Below, piece after piece: positions 1 to 5,069 of a stretch of 5,582 nucleotides of DNA. The DNA comes from an uncultured Ruminococcus sp. (GTDB lineage Bacteria > Bacillota_A > Clostridia > Oscillospirales > Ruminococcaceae), in contig CALFMA010000492.1 in the NCBI GenBank assembly GCA_937880065.1, positions 1 to 5,582 of the forward strand, read 5' to 3'. Position numbers and translations under genes: made by a program. Each line of letters begins with the position of its first letter. Positions within the stretch are counted from its first letter, which is position 1. Under the pieces are notes generated by a model that was not told the origin of the DNA, ran no database searches, and was given only the letters and a program-made list of their open reading frames with translations.

Positions 1-18
1 CTTAATACAATCTTAATG
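1..18 (+). promoter_or_regulatory. Distal direct-repeat box, OmpR-family type, upstream of ktrB
   Basis: TTAATA (2-7) and TTAATG (13-18) are separated by five bases, giving an 11-base period; both are preceded by C, so CTTAAT occurs twice. Two six-base half-sites spaced by five bases are the classical arrangement bound by dimers of OmpR/PhoB-family regulators. A regulator of that family is encoded at 3833-4519. That it binds here is inference, and the window edge may cut further repeats. Confidence 0.4.
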
Positions 19-28
19 CTATAAACAC

Positions 29-50
29 TTTTTTTATACCTTTTTAATCC
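29..50 (+). promoter_or_regulatory. Proximal KdpE-like box overlapping the -35 region of the ktrB promoter
   Basis: TTTATA (33-38) is followed after five bases by TTAATC (44-49), inside two tandem ten-base units, TTTTTATACC (31-40) and TTTTTAATCC (41-50). From memory, the E. coli KdpE site upstream of kdpFABC is a TTTATA-N5-TTTACA element in a very similar T-rich context; this was not checked against a database. The box covers the place where the -35 hexamer should be and ends ten bases before the -10, which suits an activator that compensates for a missing -35. Confidence 0.45.
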
Positions 51-56
51 CACGCA

Positions 57-65
57 TGATATAAT
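57..65 (+). promoter_or_regulatory. Extended -10 promoter of the ktr operon
   Basis: TATAAT at 60-65 is a perfect -10 hexamer, and the TG at 57-58 makes it an extended -10 (TGnTATAAT). The hexamer 17 bases upstream (37-42, TACCTT) does not resemble TTGACA, so this promoter probably relies on the extended -10 and on an activator. Transcription would start near 72, leaving an untranslated leader of about 27 bases. That is too short for a c-di-AMP riboswitch such as those that control some potassium genes in Bacillota. Confidence 0.7.
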
Positions 66-98
66 GAAGATATAAATTACAAATTAAGGTGGAACGAT

Positions 99-1433
99 AT
101 GAAAGCAATTTTAAAAAGACTGTCTTCATTTCAGCTCATTCTGCTGGGCTTTGCAGCGGTAATATTAACAGGTGCATTGCTTCTGATGCTTCCGATTTCA
201 ACGGCAAGCGGAGAATCCGCTGCGTTTTCGGATGCCCTCTTCACTTCGGTCTCTGCTGTTTGTGTAACAGGGCTGATCACGCAGGATACCGCTACATATT
301 GGTCGCAGTTCGGACAAACAATAATTCTTCTGCTGATTCAGGTTGGTGGACTTGGGGTTGTGACAGCAGCTTCCGCAATTGCACTGATCGCCAAACGAAG
401 AATCAATCTTCGTCAGAGAAGCACCATGCAGGAAGCCACTTCCGCACAGCAGGTCGGCGGTGTTGTAAAGTTCACGAGCTTTATTTTCAAAACAACATTT
501 CTGATTGAACTGATTGGTGTGATTTTATTAATGCCGGTCTTTTGCAGAGATTTTGGATTTTTGAAAGGACTGTGGTATTCTCTGTTTCATTCCATTTCGG
601 CTTTCTGTAATGCCGGATTTGATCTTCTCGGTGTCAGGACACAGTTTTCCTCACTGACAACCTATGCAGCCAATCCGCTGCTGAATATTGTTGTCATGTT
701 CCTGATCATCAGCGGTGGTCTTGGTTTTGCAACATGGGAAGATATCCGTACCCATCGTCATCATATCAAAAAGTATCGTATGCAAAGCAAGGTCATTCTT
801 GTGACAACGGGAATTTTGTTATTCGTTCCTATGCTGTATTTTTATTTCTGTGAATTTTCTGGCTGGGAAATATCATTGCCGGAAAAACTGCTTGCCTCTG
901 CGTTTCAGGCGGTCACACCACGAACAGCGGGATTCAATACAGTCAATTTCAGTGATATGTACCAGAGCAGTCTGTGCGTCATCATCATCCTGATGCTCAT
1001 CGGTGGTTCTTCAGGTTCAACTGCCGGTGGTATGAAAACCAATACGCTGGCGGTACTTGTTTCATCCGCTGTTTCTGTATTCAAACGGCGGGAGGATACC
1101 AATTTCTTCGGAAGACGCATTGAATCTGACACCCTGCACAGAGCCGCTGCGATCCTGATGCTCTACCTTTCGCTGTTTCTGACGAGCGGTATTGCCATCA
1201 GCCGGATTGAAAATCTTCCGCTGACCGACTGTATGTTTGAAGCAGCGTCTGCAATTGGCACAGTTGGTTTGACAACAGGAATCACGCCGCAGCTCAGTAT
1301 TGCATCAAAAATCATTCTGATGCTGCTGATGTTTTTTGGAAGAGTCGGAGGACTGACTTTTATCTATGCAGCCTATATGCATCCGAAAAAGAGTTTTTCA
1401 AAACTGCCGCTTGATAAAATCAGCGTCGGTTAA
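99..1433 (+). CDS. ktrB: KtrB/TrkH-family potassium uptake protein, membrane subunit
   Basis: This is the ion-translocating subunit of a Ktr-type potassium uptake system in the cytoplasmic membrane. The 444 residues match the usual KtrB length. The four membrane-pore-membrane units are recognisable by their filter segments: VCVTGL (54-59), FCNAGF (169-174), TAGFNT (276-281) and IGTVGLTTG (386-394), each with the conserved filter glycine. The glycine- and serine-rich stretch at 301-314 (GGSSGSTAGG, then MKT) is the intramembrane gating loop of the third unit, and R415 in GRVGGLTF is the conserved arginine of the last helix. The start is supported by AAGGTGG at 86-92, six bases before the ATG. 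The partner gene ktrA follows after 18 bases. By family knowledge Ktr systems couple K+ uptake to Na+ or membrane potential; which applies here cannot be read from the sequence. Confidence 0.96.
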   Translation: MKAILKRLSSFQLILLGFAAVILTGALLLMLPISTASGESAAFSDALFTSVSAVCVTGLITQDTATYWSQFGQTIILLLIQVGGLGVVTAASAIALIAKRRINLRQRSTMQEATSAQQVGGVVKFTSFIFKTTFLIELIGVILLMPVFCRDFGFLKGLWYSLFHSISAFCNAGFDLLGVRTQFSSLTTYAANPLLNIVVMFLIISGGLGFATWEDIRTHRHHIKKYRMQSKVILVTTGILLFVPMLYFYFCEFSGWEISLPEKLLASAFQAVTPRTAGFNTVNFSDMYQSSLCVIIILMLIGGSSGSTAGGMKTNTLAVLVSSAVSVFKRREDTNFFGRRIESDTLHRAAAILMLYLSLFLTSGIAISRIENLPLTDCMFEAASAIGTVGLTTGITPQLSIASKIILMLLMFFGRVGGLTFIYAAYMHPKKSFSKLPLDKISVG

Positions 1434-1451
1434 CCGAAAGGAGTATCTGAG

Positions 1452-2099
1452 ATGAAATCAGTATTATTAATTGGATTGGGAAGATTCGGACGACACATCG
1501 CCTATAAGCTTAATGAGATGAATCATGAGGTCATGGCGGTGGACAAAAATGAGGAACGTGTTTCTGCTGTCATTGATTATGTTACAAGTGCACAGATCGG
1601 CGATTGTACAAAGCGAGAGTTTCTGCAATCCATCGGCGTGAGAAATTTCGACATCTGCATTGTTGCGATCGGAGACAATTTTCAAAACTCACTGGAAACA
1701 ACATCATTGCTGGAAGAACTTGGAGCACAGAAAGTTGTTGCAAGAGCAGCCAGGGATGTACATGCAAAATTCTTATTAAGAAACGGTGCAGATGAGGTGG
1801 TTTATCCCGAAAAACAGCTTGCCTCATGGACGGCTATTCGTTATACTTCAGACCATATTCTTGACTATATTGAACTTGATGGAGATTTTGCTATTTTCGA
1901 AGTAACTATACCAAAAACATGGATAGGAAAAACCGTTGGTAAGATTGATATACGCAAACGATATAATATCAATATTATGGCATTAAAGAGAAACGGTAAG
2001 CTCTATCCTGATATTTCCCCCGATACAATTCTGGACGAAACTAATACCATGCTTGTACTCGGAGAATACTCCAATATTCAGAAATGCTTTCACATCTGA
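1452..2099 (+). CDS. ktrA: KtrA/TrkA-family RCK regulatory subunit of potassium uptake
   Basis: This is the cytosolic gating subunit that assembles as a ring under KtrB and opens or closes it in response to nucleotides. Its 215 residues match KtrA. The N-terminal RCK_N Rossmann domain (about 1-120) shows GLGRFG (8-13), the acidic D31 at the end of the second strand that holds the ribose of bound nucleotide, GD at 50-51, and the VARA (96-99) and YPE (118-120) segments. The RCK_C domain spans roughly 138-213; in some Bacillota homologues, such as S. aureus KtrA, this domain binds c-di-AMP, so the same input is possible here. AAAGGAG at 1437-1443 lies eight bases before the ATG. The 18-base gap to ktrB indicates co-transcription. 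Confidence 0.95.
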   Translation: MKSVLLIGLGRFGRHIAYKLNEMNHEVMAVDKNEERVSAVIDYVTSAQIGDCTKREFLQSIGVRNFDICIVAIGDNFQNSLETTSLLEELGAQKVVARAARDVHAKFLLRNGADEVVYPEKQLASWTAIRYTSDHILDYIELDGDFAIFEVTIPKTWIGKTVGKIDIRKRYNINIMALKRNGKLYPDISPDTILDETNTMLVLGEYSNIQKCFHI

Positions 2100-2132
2100 A
2101 TTACTATTCAATCGGAAAGAGTGTGAAAATTG

Positions 2133-2276
2133 ATGAAAGATTTACTTTTATGCCTGACTCTTCTTGCAGCAGCAGTTCTTGGTTATTTTGGCGTTGGAAA
2201 AATTGATGAATTAATTAAAGAAATTCGAAGAGCTAGACATAATCCCGAAATCCCCTTGAAAAAACGCAAAAAATAG
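2133..2276 (+). CDS. Small single-span membrane protein between ktrA and the sensor kinase
   Basis: I do not recognise this 47-residue protein. Residues 4-22 (from LLLCLTLLAAAV to YFGVG) form one hydrophobic segment. The amphipathic stretch KIDELIKEIRRARH (23-36) follows, and the tail is very basic (KKRKK at 43-47), so an N-out, C-in topology is likely. GGAAAGAG at 2114-2121 lies 11 bases before the ATG; an in-frame TTG at 2130 directly before it would have better spacing (8 bases) and could be the true start. An in-frame TGA at 2124-2126 rules out anything longer. It lies 33 bases after ktrA with no promoter seen in the gap, so it probably belongs to the ktr transcript. Its position suggests an accessory subunit of the transporter or kinase, comparable in scale to KdpF, but that is inference from location only. 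Confidence 0.6.
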   Translation: MKDLLLCLTLLAAAVLGYFGVGKIDELIKEIRRARHNPEIPLKKRKK

Positions 2277-2284
2277 TATATAAT
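2256..2284 (+). promoter_or_regulatory. Sigma-A-type promoter for the kinase and regulator genes
   Basis: TTGAAA (2256-2261) and TATAAT (2279-2284) are separated by exactly 17 bases: a -35 with one mismatch and a perfect -10. The -35 lies within the last codons of the small membrane-protein gene. Transcription would start near 2291, about 35 bases before the kinase ATG. Unlike the ktrB promoter it needs no activator by sequence, which suggests constitutive supply of the two-component pair. Confidence 0.75.
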
Positions 2285-2325
2285 ATAGATTGTAAAATGA
2301 TTGATGAATCACATAAGGAGGCTCT

Positions 2326-3870
2326 ATGCATAACATATCGGGACTTCTGAAAACTGCGTTCGTTGTTGTACTTACAACAGCTGTCGGATTTGTCTTTGCT
2401 TATCTTGGTATTCACGAAGCCAATATCATTACACTTTATATTCTAAGTGTTCTGGTCATCGCAGTATGGACTTCAAGCAGACTGTATAGCATTGCCTCTT
2501 CCATTGTCAACGTTTTTCTGTTTAATTTCTTCTTTACAGCTCCAAAATATACGTTCCGAATTCAGGATTCGACCTATCTTATCACCTTTCTCGTAATGTT
2601 CATCGCTGCTTTTATTACGGGCAGTCTTGCTCTGAAAATCCAGAATTCTGCCAGACAGTCTGCACAGACTGCATCAAGAACGGAACTGCTGTTTGAAACA
2701 AACAAGCTCTTGCAAAAAGCCGCAACAGAACAGGATGCGGCAGAAACTGCCTCCCGACAGCTTGCAAAACTTCTGGAACGTAATGTCTTGTTTGTATTAT
2801 TGGAGAACAATATATTTTCTGACTCGTTTATGATTTCACCAAATGGTCAGAAAAACAGTTGCATTATATTGGAAGATTCAGAAAAATCAGCAGTAGATTA
2901 TGCTTTACGAAATCGCTGCAAAGCCGGTGCAGGAACAACACATTTCTCACAGGCGAAATATCAGTATCTTACAGTTAATGTCAATGAAAATGTTTATGGA
3001 ATTGTCGGTATTTCCTATGAGAATATCCTTTCTGACAGTTTTGAAAACAGTATTATCCTTTCTATCATCGGTGAATGTGCTCTTGCTATTGAGAATCTTC
3101 ATAATATAGCAGAAAAAGAAAATGCAGCGGTACTTGCAAAAAATGAGCAGCTCCGTGCGAATCTGCTGCGTTCTATTTCCCATGATTTGAGAACCCCACT
3201 GACTTCGATTTCGGGAAATGCGGATATTCTGATGTCAAGCGGAGATGTTATCGAAAAGGAGGCACGTTTCAATCTGTATCGGGATATTCATGAAGATTCC
3301 TTATGGCTGATCGCACTTGTAGAGAATATTCTTTCCGTCACAAGAATTGAAGATGGTACGATGAAACTCAATATGAATTCTGAGCTGATAGAAGATGCCA
3401 TACAGGAGGCTGTTTTAAGAGTTCCGAAAAATTGCAGACAGCGTATCAGCATCACATCTTCCGATGAGATCCTGCTTGCACGCATGGATGCAAAGCTGAT
3501 TGTACAGGTCATATTTAATATACTTGATAATGCAATCAAATATACACCGGAAAATTCGTCGATTCATATTCATTTTTATGAAGACAATCACTGGATCGTG
3601 ATTGAAATTGCCGATCAGGGCGGCGGCATTCCTGATGAAGACAAACAAAAAATCTTTGATATGTTCTATACCGCAGCGACAAAAATTGCCGACAGCCGCC
3701 GGAGTATGGGGCTGGGGCTTTCTCTGTGCAAATCCATCATTCACTCTCATGGCGGAAAAATCGAAGTATATGACAATCAACCAAGCGGGGCTGTGTTCCG
3801 CTTTACAGTACCTGCTGAGGAGGTGAAGCTGCATGAATCATTCCAGAATTTTGGTAGTGGAGGACGATAG
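2326..3870 (+). CDS. kdpD: KdpD-type sensor histidine kinase, short form without the N-terminal KdpD/USP domains
   Basis: This membrane sensor kinase should autophosphorylate a histidine and pass the phosphate to the adjacent regulator. The 514 residues start directly with a DUF4118-type membrane block of four short spans (about 8-28, 33-53, 55-72, 84-102). A GAF-like cytoplasmic region follows (about 118-260), then the dimerisation/phosphoacceptor domain with SISHDLRTP (284-291, H286). The ATPase domain has the N box NILDNAIKYTP (398-408), G1 DQGGGIP (430-436), F box FDMFY (444-448) and G2 MGLGLSLCK (461-469), so all catalytic boxes are intact. E. coli KdpD has about 890 residues; the missing N-terminal part there carries the Walker-containing KdpD domain and a universal-stress-like c-di-AMP- or nucleotide-responsive module. 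AGGAGG at 2316-2321 supports the start. The C-terminus overlaps the regulator gene by 38 bases. The kdpD symbol is by domain resemblance; no kdpFABC genes are visible. Confidence 0.9.
   Translation: MHNISGLLKTAFVVVLTTAVGFVFAYLGIHEANIITLYILSVLVIAVWTSSRLYSIASSIVNVFLFNFFFTAPKYTFRIQDSTYLITFLVMFIAAFITGSLALKIQNSARQSAQTASRTELLFETNKLLQKAATEQDAAETASRQLAKLLERNVLFVLLENNIFSDSFMISPNGQKNSCIILEDSEKSAVDYALRNRCKAGAGTTHFSQAKYQYLTVNVNENVYGIVGISYENILSDSFENSIILSIIGECALAIENLHNIAEKENAAVLAKNEQLRANLLRSISHDLRTPLTSISGNADILMSSGDVIEKEARFNLYRDIHEDSLWLIALVENILSVTRIEDGTMKLNMNSELIEDAIQEAVLRVPKNCRQRISITSSDEILLARMDAKLIVQVIFNILDNAIKYTPENSSIHIHFYEDNHWIVIEIADQGGGIPDEDKQKIFDMFYTAATKIADSRRSMGLGLSLCKSIIHSHGGKIEVYDNQPSGAVFRFTVPAEEVKLHESFQNFGSGGR
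3818..3823 (+). promoter_or_regulatory. Ribosome binding site of the response regulator, embedded in the kinase gene
   Basis: A perfect AGGAGG lies nine bases before the regulator ATG at 3833 and inside the kinase coding sequence, where it encodes part of AEEVK. It fixes the regulator start 38 bases upstream of the kinase stop, so the two reading frames overlap and translation of the pair is probably coupled. Confidence 0.85.
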
Positions 3871-4519
3871 TGCAGTCAGAAATCTGATCGTAACTACACT
3901 TAATACCAACAACTACAAATACTTGACTGCTCCCAATGGTAAAACTGCCGTAATGGAAGCAGCATCCCACAACCCTGATATTATTCTTCTGGATCTCGGA
4001 CTTCCGGATATGGATGGAGTCGAAATTATCCGGAAGATCAGGACATGGTCGGATGTCCCCATCATTGTAATCAGTGCCCGCAGTGAGGATACCGATAAGA
4101 TCGAGGCACTTGATTCCGGTGCGGATGATTATCTGACAAAACCGTTTTCTGTGGATGAGCTTCTTGCCAGAATCAGAGTTACACAACGCCGAATTCTGGG
4201 AATGCAGAAAACATCCTCCGTTTTTGTGAACGGCGATCTGACAATTGACTATGCCGCTGGGAACGTCACAATGCATCAGGAGGAGATCCACCTGACTCCG
4301 ATCGAATACAAAATCCTTTGTCTGCTTGCCAAAAACGTCGGAAAGGTTCTGACACATACCTACATTACCCATGAGATATGGGGGAGCTCTTATGAAAACG
4401 AAATCGGATCATTGAGAGTATTTATGGCAACACTACGAAAAAAACTTGAGAAGCAGCCTCAGAAACAGCAGTATATTCAAACACATATTGGCATTGGATA
4501 TCGGATGAATAAAATGTGA
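3833..4519 (+). CDS. kdpE: KdpE-type OmpR/PhoB-family response regulator
   Basis: This DNA-binding transcription factor is activated by phosphorylation from the kinase just upstream. Its 228 residues are the normal length. The receiver domain (about 4-118) has the acidic triad E10-D11-D12, phosphoacceptor D54 in LLDLGLPDMDG, S81 as the switch residue and K103 in LTKPF. A winged-helix effector domain (about 128-226) shows LTPIEYKILCLLAKN (154-168), the recognition-helix region SLRVFMATLRKKLE (193-206) and the wing IGIGYRM (219-225). All residues needed for phosphorylation and DNA binding are present. The 38-base overlap with the kinase gene makes them a pair. The likely target within the window is the ktrB promoter, which carries direct-repeat boxes of the spacing this family binds; this target is inferred. 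Confidence 0.93.
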   Translation: MNHSRILVVEDDSAVRNLIVTTLNTNNYKYLTAPNGKTAVMEAASHNPDIILLDLGLPDMDGVEIIRKIRTWSDVPIIVISARSEDTDKIEALDSGADDYLTKPFSVDELLARIRVTQRRILGMQKTSSVFVNGDLTIDYAAGNVTMHQEEIHLTPIEYKILCLLAKNVGKVLTHTYITHEIWGSSYENEIGSLRVFMATLRKKLEKQPQKQQYIQTHIGIGYRMNKM

Positions 4520-4535
4520 TGAATTCTTATACAGT

Positions 4536-4573
4536 GAACCCCGTGCAGAGTTTTGTAACTCTGTACGGGGTTC
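4536..4573 (+). repeat. Near-perfect 17-bp hairpin after the response regulator
   Basis: The left arm 4536-4552 (GAACCCCGTGCAGAGTT) pairs with 4557-4573 (AACTCTGTACGGGGTTC) around a four-base loop TTGT, with one G-U wobble (4545-4564) and no bulge. U4535-G4574 and G4534-U4575 wobbles could extend it. The start lies 16 bases after the regulator stop, a typical terminator position, but no T-run follows on either strand. It may stabilise the 3' end of the mRNA or act with the second structure downstream. Confidence 0.75.
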
Positions 4574-4596
4574 GTGTCCTATTCGGTTGGTTATTG

Positions 4597-4640
4597 ATTC
4601 TCCGATAAGAGTATCAGCCATTATTCGGGAGGATTTTTTT
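4597..4640 (+). terminator. Candidate intrinsic terminator of the kinase-regulator transcript
   Basis: ATTCTCC (4597-4603) pairs with GGAGGAT (4628-4634) with one G-U wobble. Pairing can continue inward between GATAA (4604-4608) and TTATTC (4621-4626), with one bulged base on the right arm and one between the stems. The loop is about 12 bases. The stem runs straight into seven T's (4634-4640), as in a rho-independent terminator. The stem is imperfect, so the call is moderate; the stronger hairpin upstream lacks a T-run and the two may work together. Confidence 0.45.
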
Positions 4641-4667
4641 ATGCTCAAACGTACTATTATTTAAATT

Positions 4668-4767
4668 CTGTAATACAGTTGCTCTATACTTATATCCTGT
4701 AATTATATATATTAACTAATACAGTGCTTATGATATGTGACAAAAGAGGAGCATAAGTATACAGGAT
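4668..4767. repeat. Cluster of TACAG/CTGTA repeats in front of the mobilization genes
   Basis: CTGTA-A-TACAG (4668-4678) is a small palindrome. TAATACAGT occurs as a nine-base direct repeat at 4671-4679 and 4717-4725. ATACTTAT (4686-4693) and ATCCTGTA (4694-4701) lie side by side and recur as reverse complements at 4753-4760 and 4760-4767, again side by side but in crossed order, so both pairs cannot nest in one hairpin. The cluster lies directly upstream of a ribbon-helix-helix gene, and such proteins commonly bind short repeats before their own gene. It could be an operator, an oriT, or both. Confidence 0.5.
4737..4763 (+). promoter_or_regulatory. Weak candidate promoter of the mobilization genes
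   Basis: GTGACA (4737-4742) and TATACA (4758-4763) each differ from the consensus hexamers by one base, but the spacer is 15 bases, shorter than the preferred 16-18. The -10 overlaps the inverted-repeat words at 4753-4767, so a repressor bound there would block it. Other AT-rich -10 options exist around 4704-4712 and cannot be excluded. Confidence 0.25.
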
Positions 4768-4779
4768 TAATATTTTGTA

Positions 4780-4785
4780 AAGGAG
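4780..4785 (+). promoter_or_regulatory. Ribosome binding site that fixes the start of the ribbon-helix-helix gene
   Basis: AAGGAG lies eight bases before the ATG at 4794. The longer reading frame opening at 4737 has no comparable site at good spacing, and its extra 19 residues would precede the conserved fold. The internal ATG is therefore the better start. Confidence 0.8.
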
Positions 4786-4793
4786 AATTTTCT

Positions 4794-5069
4794 ATGAAAA
4801 ATTCAAAACCCAGAACAGTACTCAAACCCATTAGAATCCCTGAGAAAGTTGTAAAGGAGATTGAACAAGAGGCTTCATCAAGAAACACTACGTTTTCTGA
4901 TATTGCCAATTATCGCTTACAGCATCATCAGAATCCATTAACACCAGAGCTTCTTGCTAAAATTCAGGATATCTGTAATCATGCCATAGAAGCTGTAAAA
5001 AACAATTCACTTACAATGGCTAAAACAACAGAATTGGAGGTTTCGTTATTATGGAAATATTTAAAATGA
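4794..5069 (+). CDS. Ribbon-helix-helix DNA-binding protein, probable mobilization accessory factor
   Basis: The 91-residue product has the pattern of a ribbon-helix-helix fold: a basic beta strand (VLKPIRIP, 9-16), helix A (EKVVKEIEQEASSRN, 17-31), and after a turn helix B (TFSDIANYRLQ, 33-43). A second helical part (51-91) may serve oligomerisation or contact with the relaxase. In mobilizable elements such proteins bind near the origin of transfer, recruit the relaxase and often repress their own operon. The role here is inferred from the fold and from the following relaxase-like gene, whose start overlaps this one by 19 bases. An antitoxin role is possible from the fold alone, but the downstream partner is not toxin-like. 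The gene is AT-richer by eye than the potassium genes. Confidence 0.7.
   Translation: MKNSKPRTVLKPIRIPEKVVKEIEQEASSRNTTFSDIANYRLQHHQNPLTPELLAKIQDICNHAIEAVKNNSLTMAKTTELEVSLLWKYLK

Noticed and set aside
1..98. Riboswitch (c-di-AMP type) before ktrB
   Set aside because: The predicted leader is only about 27 bases, and the upstream sequence is promoter and repeat boxes, with no room for the aptamer.
89..508. Reading frame of 139 codons overlapping the start of ktrB
   Set aside because: It is an out-of-frame shadow of ktrB; its composition (many Cys, Arg and Ser residues, no recognisable fold) is that of a chance frame.
3415..3834. Antisense reading frame of 139 codons opposite the kinase ATPase domain
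   Set aside because: It mirrors the conserved kinase boxes on the other strand and has no family resemblance.
3803..4372. Antisense reading frame of 189 codons opposite the response regulator
   Set aside because: It lies opposite a clearly functional gene with all catalytic residues, and the translation shows no recognisable domain.
4737..4793. Longer N-terminus of the ribbon-helix-helix protein
   Set aside because: It has no well-spaced Shine-Dalgarno, and a clear one precedes the ATG at 4794. The extra residues also overlap the repeat cluster and candidate promoter.
4520..4793. tRNA gene or tRNA-derived attachment site
   Set aside because: The 4536-4573 stem is too long and no cloverleaf or T-loop sequence can be made from the region.
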